64,000 nucleotides of DNA from an uncultured bacterium (GCA_903821365.1 CAIJKY010000013.1:62001-126000), one strand, 5' to 3'. Counted from the stretch's first letter, positions 18,817 through 28,140 are shown. Program-made: numbers and translations. The notes: generated by a model from the letters alone, not told the origin.

Positions 18817-20010
18817 CTACTGCTTGCGACGAAGTAAATTGCGAGCCCGCTCGGCACCGCGCTTCAAGCTTTCACGGAGGACTGTTGCGCTCCGTGCAGC
18901 AGCGTCATCAGCACCTTCAGGCTGAGTGCCACGTAAAATTTCTTCAAAAACACGTTCATAGTGATCAACCATGATTTCAGCAGAGAAGTGTTCAACGACG
19001 TGCGCATGACAATCTTCAGGGCGAATCTGATCAAGCTTACTAACGGCCGCCGCCATATCACTGAGCGTGTCCACGACAAAACCAGTCTTTCCATCTTCAA
19101 CTACCTCCGGCACGGAACCGCGACGCAGTGCGAGCACCGGCGTACCACAAGCCATTGCTTCAGCCATCGTCAGGCCAAAAGGCTCTTCCCATTGAATAGG
19201 CATCATGAAAGCGCTAGCTTTTTGGTAATAGCGAACTACCTGTTCTTGAGCGACGAAGCCGAGATACAAAATTTTCTCATTAAGATGCGGCCGAATGTGC
19301 TGATCAAAATACCCCTGTTGATCGGGGTAAACACGGCCAATGATAAAGAGCTGCTTATCAGTTTGTTGAGCAACTTGAATTGCCCCTTTGACCCCCTTCT
19401 CAGGGACGATGCGGCCAGCGAAGAGGAGGTAATCATCATGCTTTTCTTCTGAATAAGCGAAACGATTCATATCAATACCATTATAGACGGTGGCCACATA
19501 CGGAAGGTCAGGCGCCGCTTGACGCTGATTGTTTGAGATCGAGATAAAGTATTGATTTGGCGTCATATACGTTTCAAGTAACTCTTTCATCCATGGCGTC
19601 ACTGGATCGTGCAGCGTGTAGACCACTGGCACGTTCGGGTAAAGATGAACGTATGGCAGGGCCATCTCTGGATGATGAAAGTGCAGTAAATCATATTCAC
19701 CCTTTGCTGCTCGTTCAAACATTTCGCGGACAAAAAAATTATCCCACATGCCAGGAGCGTTATGCGCAAGCATATCTGAGTCTCCTAGTAGTTGGGCGAA
19801 TTCTTCATAATTCTTAACACGAGCACGCTGATTGAGCGTCACAACGTTACTTGCTCGAAGATGCGAGCCGATTGGGCCGTAGTAGTCGACGGTATGGCCG
19901 CGCTCGACGAGTTTCTCGGTAATAGCAATCGCGAGATCGATTGGCGCGTAGATCATGTCGTCCGGACGCGGTGCCGGCAAATAACCACGAACAATAGTAG
20001 CAATTTTCAT
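18817..20010 (-). CDS. family 4 glycosyltransferase (GT-B fold)
   Basis: 397 residues. N-terminal Rossmann half begins MKIATIVRGYLPAPRPDD; the C-terminal half holds FAGRIVPEKGV, then E-E-P-F-G-L-T-M-A-E-A-M-A-C-G-T-P-V-L-A, the GT4 nucleotide-sugar-binding motif with the EX7E pair. Probably transfers a sugar to a lipid or surface glycan; donor and acceptor cannot be read from the sequence. Monocistronic; the start is preceded by a good AGGAGGCAC Shine-Dalgarno site. Confidence 0.92.
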   Translation of the reverse strand: MKIATIVRGYLPAPRPDDMIYAPIDLAIAITEKLVERGHTVDYYGPIGSHLRASNVVTLNQRARVKNYEEFAQLLGDSDMLAHNAPGMWDNFFVREMFERAAKGEYDLLHFHHPEMALPYVHLYPNVPVVYTLHDPVTPWMKELLETYMTPNQYFISISNNQRQAAPDLPYVATVYNGIDMNRFAYSEEKHDDYLLFAGRIVPEKGVKGAIQVAQQTDKQLFIIGRVYPDQQGYFDQHIRPHLNEKILYLGFVAQEQVVRYYQKASAFMMPIQWEEPFGLTMAEAMACGTPVLALRRGSVPEVVEDGKTGFVVDTLSDMAAAVSKLDQIRPEDCHAHVVEHFSAEIMVDHYERVFEEILRGTQPEGADDAAARSATVLRESLKRGAERARNLLRRKQ

Positions 20011-20126
20011 GTGCCTCCTGGGCCTACACAGACTAATAAATCATCTGCGTAGATTCACTTAACCTTCCTATTATACCACGGCATCACAGCTTAAGGCATT
20101 TGTACTAGGTAGCATGGTATCCTGGA

Positions 20127-21008
20127 ATGTGCATGAATCTATCATCACAAATAATCGCCTACCCCAAGAGAAAGCTGCGTTTTTATAGCGCAGTAGCACT
20201 ATTTATGGCGATTGCCGTTTACAGTTTTGGTGTGGTTTTCGCGCTGCCACTTCCCGAAAAACATCACCTTGTTGGCAATGATATTTCGTTTCCACAATGC
20301 GGCAAAGAATTACCTCGGGGGCAAGCATTTGGCATAGTTGGCGTCAACGGCGGAGTTGCATCAAACACTAATCCTTGCCTTGCGGAGCAATTACGATGGG
20401 CACATACCTCGACTGGTGAAAGTGTCGGTCAAGTCAGGAGCCAACTATATGTCAACACAGGTAACCCACATGATTCGACAATTTCAGGCTGGCCAGATAA
20501 CAACGCCGATCCTTCAGGCCGCATAACAAAAAATCCACATGGCATATGTGATGGTTCTGTAACGCGCGCTTGTGCCTGGCAATATGGCTGGAATCGTGCG
20601 GTTGAAGCCGTCGAGCAACGCTTTAAGCCAGCCGCACGCAGCGCATTTGTCTCTGACAATCCACGCTCTTACATGTGGTGGCTCGATGTCGAAACAATGA
20701 ACTCTTGGGAAACTGGCTCTACCGAGGGCTTGGCAAACAATACTGCAGTTCTTGAAGCTATGGCAAGTTACTACAAAGATAGACAGATTCGTCTTGGCAT
20801 CTACTCGACATCACATCAATTGGGGAAAATAGTTGGGACGCTTGATCGACGGAGCATTCTTCACTCACTTGATAGTTGGCTTGCTGGTGGCGAAAATCCA
20901 ACCATAGCCGCTCGCAAATGTGGCGATTCACCATTAGTGCGCGGAGGCCGAGTGGTTATGGTGCAATATATCAAAGATGGCTTTGATTTTAACTATTCGT
21001 GCCTGTAA
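20127..21008 (+). CDS. secreted GH25-like (lysozyme-fold) protein
   Basis: 293 residues (first ATG; a second ATG two codons later is also possible). One N-terminal membrane/signal segment at about 21-42, then NDISFPQCGK and FGIVGVNGG, then WWLDVETMNSW: the D-V-E pair sits where GH25 lysozymes and the actinobacterial DISWPQC family place catalytic acids. The rest reads as a TIM-barrel-like domain with paired Cys. It may cleave host peptidoglycan, but activity is not proven. The 3' end overlaps pgi convergently by 20 bp. Confidence 0.65.
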   Translation: MCMNLSSQIIAYPKRKLRFYSAVALFMAIAVYSFGVVFALPLPEKHHLVGNDISFPQCGKELPRGQAFGIVGVNGGVASNTNPCLAEQLRWAHTSTGESVGQVRSQLYVNTGNPHDSTISGWPDNNADPSGRITKNPHGICDGSVTRACAWQYGWNRAVEAVEQRFKPAARSAFVSDNPRSYMWWLDVETMNSWETGSTEGLANNTAVLEAMASYYKDRQIRLGIYSTSHQLGKIVGTLDRRSILHSLDSWLAGGENPTIAARKCGDSPLVRGGRVVMVQYIKDGFDFNYSCL

Positions 21009-22320
21009 GAATCCGCTTTGTCTCAATCTTGTAAAGCTCGACATTCGGCTGATCAAAGCTATTTACATTCATCAGCTGACCTAAGTACATCATCTCATTC
21101 ATTTTGAACTGTAAATATGCGCCAAGATTATACTCATCAATTGTGTCGAGCATGACAGTCATTGATGGCAAGGCAGCATTAGCGTAAGCGAGTCGTGTGC
21201 CGTCAAAAATGGCTTGCATAATGTCGCTCGCTTTTTTGCCACTAATGATCGGCACTAGCTCTGGCAAAACTCTGTCGCTGGCTGCAGGTACGGCAACATC
21301 ACCATGTTTTTGCGTGTAAACAAATGTCGTGATCTTATCTTTTGGCCCACCAAGATACAACTGGCCAACCGAGTGTAGATCGGTCGAGCCAAGCGATACC
21401 GTCGGCGTAATACCTGCATGTACCGTCTCGCCGCTCAAAGAGTCCTGCTTGCCGACACTTTCGCCCATCAGCTGACGATACCATTTGCCAAGCGACTCCA
21501 GCTGAGGGTTGAAAAAGAAGTTGTCATTAATAACCGCTGCTTTTGAGTGATAATGAGCAAGCACTGTCGCTGATTGTGCTGCAAGATTTTCACTCGTGTC
21601 ATCGCTGACGCATAGCGTGCGCATTTCGGCCGCACCTCGGCGGAGCGCAACAATGTCACAGCCAATTGTAGCTAATGGGAATAGGCCTACTGCCGACAAC
21701 ACCGAATATCGGCCACCAACTGGCAGTTGCAGTGGTAGACGCTGCAAGCCAAGTGCACCTGCTTGCTCCCATAGCGCCGAGTCTTCATCGGTAATCGCAA
21801 CGACCCTTGGCAAGATTGCAGCAGTCTCACCAAAATGCGCCGCAAGAGTCTGGACAATAATTTCAAAGTTCGCCAGCGTCTCGGATGTGCCGCCAGACTT
21901 ACTAATAACACTGACAATAATTTGCTCTGGCGATTCAAGTGTCTGCGCAAGACGCCCAAACATCTGCAGCCAATCTGGACTTGTCGTCTCGGCAAACAGA
22001 ATCTTTGGCATACGTGCAGATTCAAGCACATCAGCATAGCCGTAAAGAGCATCATAAATTGCTTTTGTGCCAAGGTTAGAGCCACCGATGCCGATCACCA
22101 CGTGATAACGTAGCGCTGGGCTTTTATAATGCTCAGCCAATGCCTGTACCTTCTCGAGTAACGCCTCATCAGTTGGCAACACAATTGAGCTCTCGGCCGC
22201 GATGTAAACACCGCTTTCTATGACATTCCGGAGATGTCCACTATATTGCACGGTACTTGCGAGCATCGACTGAAAATTTTCGTCGTTTTGTAGTGCTTTG
22301 TCATAATCGAGTACTACCAT
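20989..22320 (-). CDS. pgi: glucose-6-phosphate isomerase
   Basis: 443 residues, the short thermophile/Firmicute-like size. Interconverts glucose-6-P and fructose-6-P. Signatures: GIGGSNLGTKAIYDAL, SKSGGTSETLANFEI, GGRYSVLSAVGLFPLA, and STDLHSVGQLYLGGPKDK. Last gene of the pgl-gnd-zwf-pgi operon (2 bp after the zwf stop). Confidence 0.96.
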   Translation of the reverse strand: MVVLDYDKALQNDENFQSMLASTVQYSGHLRNVIESGVYIAAESSIVLPTDEALLEKVQALAEHYKSPALRYHVVIGIGGSNLGTKAIYDALYGYADVLESARMPKILFAETTSPDWLQMFGRLAQTLESPEQIIVSVISKSGGTSETLANFEIIVQTLAAHFGETAAILPRVVAITDEDSALWEQAGALGLQRLPLQLPVGGRYSVLSAVGLFPLATIGCDIVALRRGAAEMRTLCVSDDTSENLAAQSATVLAHYHSKAAVINDNFFFNPQLESLGKWYRQLMGESVGKQDSLSGETVHAGITPTVSLGSTDLHSVGQLYLGGPKDKITTFVYTQKHGDVAVPAASDRVLPELVPIISGKKASDIMQAIFDGTRLAYANAALPSMTVMLDTIDEYNLGAYLQFKMNEMMYLGQLMNVNSFDQPNVELYKIETKRILTGTNS

Positions 22321-22322
22321 TA

Positions 22323-23831
22323 TTAAGCCTCCTCAGGTGTATGGTTTGGTAAAGCAACATTAACCGGACATATGTTCATAGCGTCAGTGAGCCAATCGAC
22401 ATGAGCGGCACTGGCGAGCTGATCTGCAGCATCTGGACCCCAGCTCTCTTTTTCGTAGAGCTGCAACCCTTGTCCATCTTGTTGCCATTTTTGAATAACG
22501 TTTTCAATAATACGCCAACTAGCACGCACTTCATCGCCGGTTGCAAATAAGGTTTTGTCACCCCGGGTCGCATCAAGCAGTACCCGTTCGTAAGCGTCGG
22601 GGCGAGTGTCTTGGCCGTTGGCTGCAAAACTGCGATCATAACAAAATTCCATCTGCACAGGTTCAGTGTCGTCGGTGAGGCCAGGTTTTTTAACGAGCAT
22701 TTGCAATACTACGCCTTCATTTGGCTGCAAGCGAATTGTCAAAGCGTTGTCATTGGTATGTTCACTTTCATCGCTAAAGACAACCGTAATTTCTATGACT
22801 TTAGTAATCATTGCCTTGCCAGTCCTCAATAGGATTGGCACACCCTGCCAGCGCTGATTATTGATTGTTAGACGCAGCGCTGCGTAAGTCTCGACAAACG
22901 AATCGGCATTCTCAACTTCGGAGCGATAGCCAACATACTGGCCGCGCACGGCCTGCTCATCAACGTTCTCGCTTGCGATTGGCTCGATGGCCTGCAGCAG
23001 CGCCAGCTTCTGTTTATGAATTGCTTCGGACGTAAACGACTCCGGCTCATCCATCGCAACGAGCGCCAGCAGTTGCAATAAGTGACTTTGAATAAGATCG
23101 CGTAGTGCACCAGTCTGTTCATAAAAGTCAGCGCGGCCCTCAATGCCGATTGATTCAGCGGCCGTGATCATAACTGATTTAATACTCTCGGTGTTCCATG
23201 CCGACTTGAACAGCGGGTTCCTGAAGCGGAAAGTTAACAGATTTTGCGCTGTCTCTTTTGCCAGGTAATGGTCGACTCGATAGAGCTGATCTTCGGTAAA
23301 GTGCTGCTCGAGCGCTTGAATAAGCTGCTCTGACGATGCGACATCGTAGCCAAATGGTTTTTCGATCAGTAAGCGTGATGGCATCTGATCATCATGGCGA
23401 CAGCCTTGTTGCAACCCACTGTTGCCGAGCTTATTGACGACTTCAATAAAGTGTTGCGCGGGCACCGCCAGGTAGAAAAGGCGAGTCATGCATATGCCAG
23501 CGGCGTCTTCGGCGTCATCAAGTTTTTCGCGTAGGTGCGCATAATCTTCATCCCGCGTCATGTCCATGGTAACAATCTCAAAACGAGCTTTTAGTCGAGC
23601 AAACACCACCTCGTCGTAGTTTTCGCCAAGTGTTGTCTGTAGTTTTTCGAATACAGCATCGAGTGTTAGCTCGCGACGCGTGGTGCCGATAACATGAAAA
23701 GCATCCGGTAATAATTGATACTTGTCGAGATTGTAGAGCGATGGCAATAATTTGCGATTAGCAAGGTCACCCGTTATGCCAAAAATAACGAGCGAGGTCG
23801 GCTGTGCAGTCATGGTAGTTTGGTTGCTCAT
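22323..23831 (-). CDS. zwf: glucose-6-phosphate 1-dehydrogenase
   Basis: 502 residues. Oxidises glucose-6-P to 6-phosphogluconolactone. NADP-binding FGITGDLANRKLLPSLYNL near the N-terminus, and the substrate motif RVDHYLAKET (usually RIDHYLGKE), then FRFRNPLFKSAWN. Overlaps gnd by 4 bp (ATGA), consistent with translational coupling. Confidence 0.97.
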   Translation of the reverse strand: MSNQTTMTAQPTSLVIFGITGDLANRKLLPSLYNLDKYQLLPDAFHVIGTTRRELTLDAVFEKLQTTLGENYDEVVFARLKARFEIVTMDMTRDEDYAHLREKLDDAEDAAGICMTRLFYLAVPAQHFIEVVNKLGNSGLQQGCRHDDQMPSRLLIEKPFGYDVASSEQLIQALEQHFTEDQLYRVDHYLAKETAQNLLTFRFRNPLFKSAWNTESIKSVMITAAESIGIEGRADFYEQTGALRDLIQSHLLQLLALVAMDEPESFTSEAIHKQKLALLQAIEPIASENVDEQAVRGQYVGYRSEVENADSFVETYAALRLTINNQRWQGVPILLRTGKAMITKVIEITVVFSDESEHTNDNALTIRLQPNEGVVLQMLVKKPGLTDDTEPVQMEFCYDRSFAANGQDTRPDAYERVLLDATRGDKTLFATGDEVRASWRIIENVIQKWQQDGQGLQLYEKESWGPDAADQLASAAHVDWLTDAMNICPVNVALPNHTPEEA

Positions 23832-24730
23832 TGTTTGTTAATCGCGTGGCCACCGAAGCCATTACGGGTTGCTGCAAGTAATTTGGTACCAAAGTTGACA
23901 TCTCCATTTTGTGACGCGACGCGGACTGCAAGCGACGCTTCGATAACCGGCATGGCAATGTTCTGTGCCTGAGCGGTCTCCAGTGTCCAGCGTGCCTCGC
24001 CAGACTCAGCGATATAGCCCTCGATACCCTCAAGTTGCGGATTTGCTGCAAGCTCGGACTGCATAATTGCATTCAGTGAACTTGTCACGATACTGCCGTG
24101 CTGCCAAACGGCCGCAAGCGCCGCGAGATCGACTCCAGGATAGTCTTTGCCGTCCTTTAGCAATCGATAGCCCTCGGCGTAGGCCTGCATCATGCCGTAT
24201 TCGATACCATTGTGAATCATTTTAACGTAGTGGCCTGCTCCGGTTGGTCCAAAATGACCGTAGCCACCTGGCTGCGAAAGAGTTATGAGGAGTGGCTCAA
24301 TTACGGCATAGGCTTCATCGGTGCCGCCTGCCATCGTGCAGTAGCCATGTTCCAAGCCCATAATGCCACCACTTGTACCAACATCCACCATGGTAATGCC
24401 AAGCTCGGCGCAGCGCGCAGCACGACGACGTGTATTGCGGTAGTCCGAATTACCACCGTCGACGATAATACTACCGGGTTGCAATGTCGGCAGTAAGCTA
24501 TCGAGCTCTTCGTCAACTTTGTGGGCGGCAATCATCAGCCAAATGAGTGTTGGCGCCGGCAATAGCTCAGCAAGCTTGGTTGAAGCCTCAGCGCTAGTTG
24601 CTCCTTCGGCGACTGCAGCGTCAATGTTCTCTTGGTGATGGTCAACAACAACAATTTCGTGCCCACCGCGTTGTAAACGAATTACCATTGGTAACCCCAT
24701 TTTTCCTAATCCAACAAATCCTAATTTCAT
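23828..24730 (-). CDS. gnd: 6-phosphogluconate dehydrogenase, short (GntZ/YqeC-like) form
   Basis: 300 residues. Oxidative decarboxylation to ribulose-5-P. Rossmann motif GFVGLGKMGLPMVIRL, DGGNSDYRNT, and G-T-S-G-G-I-M-G-L-E-H-G-Y; K-M-I-H-N-G-I-E-Y-G-M-M-Q is the catalytic helix. The short form in this family is often NAD-dependent; cofactor use here is inferred. Overlaps both neighbours by 4 bp. Confidence 0.95.
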   Translation of the reverse strand: MKLGFVGLGKMGLPMVIRLQRGGHEIVVVDHHQENIDAAVAEGATSAEASTKLAELLPAPTLIWLMIAAHKVDEELDSLLPTLQPGSIIVDGGNSDYRNTRRRAARCAELGITMVDVGTSGGIMGLEHGYCTMAGGTDEAYAVIEPLLITLSQPGGYGHFGPTGAGHYVKMIHNGIEYGMMQAYAEGYRLLKDGKDYPGVDLAALAAVWQHGSIVTSSLNAIMQSELAANPQLEGIEGYIAESGEARWTLETAQAQNIAMPVIEASLAVRVASQNGDVNFGTKLLAATRNGFGGHAINKQ

Positions 24731-25422
24731 GCGTGTGTCTCTTTCGTATTAATGTGGTCGTTATAGATAATCGCTCGCTTGGCAGCCTTCAATGCTTGCG
24801 CTGGCTGCTTGGCGAAGCTTATATCTTTTTGCAAATCTTGTAATGCCGGCTCTTTGTCTGCACCAACAGCGTAGCCTACGGCCAGATCGAGACGAGCAAT
24901 CGCTGGCTGCGTCATAGTGATACGTTGATAATCTGGCCCTTGAAATCCCGCAACAAGCGCCTTGCTCTTGAGCGCTGCGCTGTCCGGCAACAGACCAGCC
25001 GTATGTCCATCTTTGCCTATACCGAATAGTCCGACTGAAAAAGCACTTTCTGAGAGTACCTTTTCAAGCAGTGCATCGTACTTAGTGATGACTGTTTCAA
25101 AATCATCATCACCAAGCATTGGCATGCAAACAAACTTTGATGCCTCAAAGCCAGATTCAAGGAGATACCGCCAGTTAGCGTCAGGGTGATTGGGTAGGCC
25201 GTATCGTTCGTCTACCTGCAGCACAAGTAGTTTCTTGGTTGCCGGTATCTGTGCCGAGACTTTTGCCGCCACCAAAGCCGCCGAGCCACCCGACACGAAC
25301 CACACTGCGCGCGATCCAGCCTCTATCACTAATGCTAGCTCACGAGCCAATAGCTTAACAGCGTCGTCAAACGGGTGGTCTGACGCAACAAACTGCAGCT
25401 GATGGATTGGCGTAACTGCCAT
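24727..25422 (-). CDS. pgl: 6-phosphogluconolactonase
   Basis: 231 residues. Hydrolyses 6-phosphogluconolactone. SugarP isomerase/NagB-like fold with SGGSAALVAAK, DERYGLPNHPDANW, and the family signature GIGKDGHTAGLLP. First gene of the four-gene operon; only 4 bp separate it from sppA upstream, so sppA may be cotranscribed. Confidence 0.94.
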   Translation of the reverse strand: MAVTPIHQLQFVASDHPFDDAVKLLARELALVIEAGSRAVWFVSGGSAALVAAKVSAQIPATKKLLVLQVDERYGLPNHPDANWRYLLESGFEASKFVCMPMLGDDDFETVITKYDALLEKVLSESAFSVGLFGIGKDGHTAGLLPDSAALKSKALVAGFQGPDYQRITMTQPAIARLDLAVGYAVGADKEPALQDLQKDISFAKQPAQALKAAKRAIIYNDHINTKETHA

Positions 25423-25426
25423 AGTC

Positions 25427-26644
25427 TTATTTTGCCTTACAGAGTTGCATTAAGTCGCCATGATAGGCAAGCGGTGTCGAAACACTACTACAAACACCTG
25501 GCAATGCACTACTTGCACTTGTCTGCGCGCTTGCAGCCGGCTTGCCACCCAAGAATTTCGCAGAGAAACTGTCCCAAGGGTTGCTTGCACTTGGCGCATC
25601 ACGCACTACCTCGTACTCACCCCACTTGAGATGCGCTGCTTCTGCGAGTTGGTTATACGCTTGTTCACGACTCGCAACGCCGTCGATCAGTTTTCGCTTC
25701 AGCGCGCCGTCTTCGCCATATAAGTGTGCGCCAATGGAGTCGCGAATTGTGCTCTCACTAATACCACGACGCTCTGCCACATGCTTAACGAACTGTTCAT
25801 AGTTATCGTTAACGCTTTCTTGGAGCACTGCGACTTCTTTGTCAGTTAAACGACGGTATGGGTTGCCCGCATCTTTGCCTTCGCCTGCAGTAATGTACGT
25901 CTCTTCAATCCCACCCTGTGTCACAACACCACCACCGAGCAAGCCACCGTCAACGGCAGTCGGATTATTGTAATAGGTAAATGGTCCGTAAATCACCCCA
26001 ATACTACCCGTACCGGTGCCAGCATCAGCAAGAATTTTATCCGTTTCGACTGCAGCCCAATATGCACCCGACGCCGCCAGGCCTTGCACATGCGCATACA
26101 CCGGCTTTTTTGTCGCTGCACGATACTGCTCGATCCCATCGCTAATCGCTTTTGCGCCAAAGATTGTGCCACCAGGCGAATCAATCTCGAGTATGATACC
26201 GTCATATTTCTCATCGATGGCTTTCAGCAAGCGATTTTTAACATCATAACCGTACACCGAAGACTGTGCACCGAACAAACTGCCGATACCACCACTCCCA
26301 CTGTCATCACTACTCCCCTCAATTGGGCCAGTTAGTCGCAGTGACAGTAGCTTGTGCGATGCACCCTCTTTTCCATAAACAACGTCACCGCTCGTCCCAC
26401 CTGATGAGGCAAATGCTGCTGCCCCAACAATCGCAATGCCGATAAACAACAGAATAATTGATAGATTGGTCCAAAAACCAATGACAAACGTCGCGACCGA
26501 CGTCACCACTGCAGTGCTTGATGCGAGTTTTAACTGCTTCTTAAAAAAAGAGTCGGGCTTTGGTGGCAACGGTGCTGCACGCGGTGGTTCAAATTTTTGG
26601 TGATGTTCGTGATTGGGTTGTGGGCCGTGCGGTGTATTGGTCAT
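25427..26644 (-). CDS. sppA: signal peptide peptidase SppA-type serine protease
   Basis: 405 residues. A Pro/His-rich cytoplasmic N-terminus, membrane helices at about 40-85, then the ClpP-like S49 fold: EIDSPGGTIFGAKAI, then GLAASGAYWAAVETDKI with the catalytic Ser, and ADAGTGTGSIGVIYG. Clears signal peptides and membrane protein fragments. C-terminal Ser/Ala-rich tail of about 50 residues with two Cys (SALPGVCSS, MQLCKAK). Sits directly upstream of pgl. Confidence 0.9.
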   Translation of the reverse strand: MTNTPHGPQPNHEHHQKFEPPRAAPLPPKPDSFFKKQLKLASSTAVVTSVATFVIGFWTNLSIILLFIGIAIVGAAAFASSGGTSGDVVYGKEGASHKLLSLRLTGPIEGSSDDSGSGGIGSLFGAQSSVYGYDVKNRLLKAIDEKYDGIILEIDSPGGTIFGAKAISDGIEQYRAATKKPVYAHVQGLAASGAYWAAVETDKILADAGTGTGSIGVIYGPFTYYNNPTAVDGGLLGGGVVTQGGIEETYITAGEGKDAGNPYRRLTDKEVAVLQESVNDNYEQFVKHVAERRGISESTIRDSIGAHLYGEDGALKRKLIDGVASREQAYNQLAEAAHLKWGEYEVVRDAPSASNPWDSFSAKFLGGKPAASAQTSASSALPGVCSSVSTPLAYHGDLMQLCKAK

Positions 26645-26709
26645 GCTGTCTGTTTTCCTATTACTTTATATCTAATTATACGCGTAGATGTTATATTTTT
26701 GTGAAATGT

Positions 26710-26738
26710 TTGCATATATCATATGAACATTTTATTAT
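26710..26738 (+). promoter_or_regulatory. promoter of GC-rich orphan A
   Basis: TTGCAT, 17-bp spacer, TATTAT (26733-26738; TTATAC overlaps). It drives a short leader with a TTGT-TG-ACAA dyad and a strong GAGAGGAG Shine-Dalgarno site ahead of the ATG at 26772. Confidence 0.55.
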
Positions 26739-26771
26739 ACCCTTGTTGACAACGTTTCGAGAGGAGCCACA

Positions 26772-27131
26772 ATGTCTGGCCCGACTTCCAACCGCGAACA
26801 CAAAGGAAGCAAGCAGCCTGGCCCAGTAGAAGCTGCTGCCCTCGCCCTGCTCGAAGAGCTCGGCTGGGACGGGCAGCGCCTGGAGGCTTTCGCAGGTTTC
26901 GCCAGTGCCGATGAGTGGAATGCACTCGGATTACGGCAGCCCGATGGCAAACCGCGCAGGATGTCAGGTGGCTACGTCACATTCGATTCGGCCGTTGCAA
27001 TCCTGCGGCCCGCCGGAATATCAGGAGACCGACAGGCCATCCTGTCCGCGCTCAATCAACGCGTCCGCGAAGCCGCGACCAGAATGCTCGATGAGCGCGA
27101 CGCACGTACCGCCAGCCGCAAGTCGCAGTAG
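26772..27131 (+). CDS. GC-rich orphan gene A, unknown small soluble protein
   Basis: 119 residues, not recognised. GC content is clearly higher than in neighbouring genes (roughly 60% by eye against below 50%), with many GCC/CTG/CGC codons. The product is Ala/Arg/Glu-rich, without signal peptide or membrane segment. An EELGWDGQRLEAFAGF helix is followed by a YVTFDSAVAIL segment and a basic C-terminal helix. It has its own promoter, a strong Shine-Dalgarno site and a GC-rich 3' hairpin, so it behaves as a one-gene unit. It lies just upstream of tRNA-Met. Foreign origin, perhaps from an actinobacterial host, is inferred. Confidence 0.7.
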   Translation: MSGPTSNREHKGSKQPGPVEAAALALLEELGWDGQRLEAFAGFASADEWNALGLRQPDGKPRRMSGGYVTFDSAVAILRPAGISGDRQAILSALNQRVREAATRMLDERDARTASRKSQ

Positions 27132-27159
27132 AGCAGTCGCACAGCAGCAAAAGGCGCCC

Positions 27160-27185
27160 GAGGCCCCGCCGAAAAATAGGGCCTC
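27160..27185 (+). terminator. GC-rich 3' hairpin of orphan A
   Basis: GAGGCCC and GGGCCTC arms around a 12-nt loop, 28 bp past the stop. No T-run follows, unlike the terminators of native genes in this window, so it may be a factor-assisted terminator or an RNA-stabilising hairpin. Confidence 0.55.
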
Positions 27186-27218
27186 ACTTACCACACTCTA
27201 GAAATCTATTGCGTGTCC

Positions 27219-27227
27219 TGCTATAAT
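27219..27227 (+). promoter_or_regulatory. extended -10 promoter of tRNA-Met
   Basis: TGCTATAAT: a consensus TATAAT with the upstream TGn extension, 41 bp before the tRNA. No good -35 box is seen. Confidence 0.6.
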
Positions 27228-27267
27228 CACCGCTGTTGCAAGCAACAAAATGCAATCAATACTATAT

Positions 27268-27344
27268 GGCAGCGTAGCTCAGCTGGTTAGAGCGCAGGAC
27301 TCATAAGCCTGAGGTCACAAGTTCAAGCCTTGTCGCTGCTACCA
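27268..27344 (+). tRNA. tRNA-Met (CAT), elongator
   Basis: Complete cloverleaf with CCA encoded. Acceptor GGCAGCG/CGCTGCT with A73, D arm GCTC/GAGC, anticodon CAT at 27302-27304, T arm ACAAG-TTCAAGC-CTTGT. The body (GTAGCTCAGCTGGTTAGAGC, 3' GCTACCA) matches elongator tRNA-Met rather than tRNA-Ile2. One A-G mismatch closes the anticodon stem. Confidence 0.93.
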
Positions 27345-27361
27345 TGTTGTATTGACTGAAG

Positions 27362-27386
27362 GAACGGCTTTTATGGCCGTTCTTTT
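27362..27386 (+). terminator. intrinsic terminator after tRNA-Met
   Basis: GAACGGC / GCCGTTC stem with a 7-nt loop, followed by TTTT. It lies 18 bp after the CCA end, before the convergent gene ending at 27400. Confidence 0.85.
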
Positions 27387-27399
27387 ATATTGAGAAGAT

Positions 27400-28134
27400 T
27401 TACTTGAACGAGATTGTTTTAAACATTGTATCGACCACATCTTTAGTGATTGCATCTTTTAGTACACAAGTAAAAATATATCTATTTTTTACACCATCGA
27501 CGAAATACTTAACATCTTCTGTTTTCTTATCACTGTCTGCGTTTCTATCTGTTGATGCGTATCGCACAGCCTTAACCCCGTTAAAAGTAAATTCATCTTT
27601 TTCATAGATGTTGTGCCAAGAACGATTAGCAGTGGGGTCGATTTTACCATCATCGCCACTGTTCGTGCGCTCATAAGACTCTGTAAGCTGTACAAATGAA
27701 TCATCAGAAGACCCTAACCCACAGTAGCCACTATTAGGATCAGACTGATCTCCAATGACAAATCCATAGTTTTTTGCGTTGCCGTTTGTGTCTATATTTG
27801 CAGTACTTTGCACCTTTATGTTTGCGGGCGCGGAGACTGTCATGGCTTTATCATATGATTCATGATCATCCCATCCCACAGGAGTCGCAGAGCTTTCAAT
27901 CACTTCCACATGGTCAACCTTGGGTATATTAGATTGTGTCGAGGCTTTGTTGCGCACAGGAGTCTGGTGCACTGGTGGCACAAGTTGAGTTTTCTGAGTA
28001 ACATTTTGGCGAGTAACAATAAATCCTACTGTAGACGCGATGATGAGCAGAGATAAGCTGTAAAGAATTGTAATTATTACGTGTTTTTTCATGAAGTGGT
28101 TACGGCAATCTTTCCAGTTATCAGTGTAAGACAT
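27400..28134 (-). CDS. membrane-anchored extracytoplasmic protein, paralog of the upstream gene
   Basis: Up to 244 residues; MKKHVIIT at 28092 is an alternative start (230 residues). One N-terminal membrane helix, then a Pro/Thr/Ser-rich linker and a globular domain. The domain contains YGFVIGDQ, YCGLGSSD, YERTNSGDDGKID, and FTFNGVKAVRYASTDRNADS. It is clearly homologous to the protein encoded at 28141-28860 (shared TNSGDDG, NRSW-NIY, DRNADS/ERNADS, DTMFK), so the pair arose by tandem duplication. Not recognised beyond that. Starts 6 bp after the upstream stop. Confidence 0.75.
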   Translation of the reverse strand: MSYTDNWKDCRNHFMKKHVIITILYSLSLLIIASTVGFIVTRQNVTQKTQLVPPVHQTPVRNKASTQSNIPKVDHVEVIESSATPVGWDDHESYDKAMTVSAPANIKVQSTANIDTNGNAKNYGFVIGDQSDPNSGYCGLGSSDDSFVQLTESYERTNSGDDGKIDPTANRSWHNIYEKDEFTFNGVKAVRYASTDRNADSDKKTEDVKYFVDGVKNRYIFTCVLKDAITKDVVDTMFKTISFK

Positions 28135-28140
28135 AGTTAA

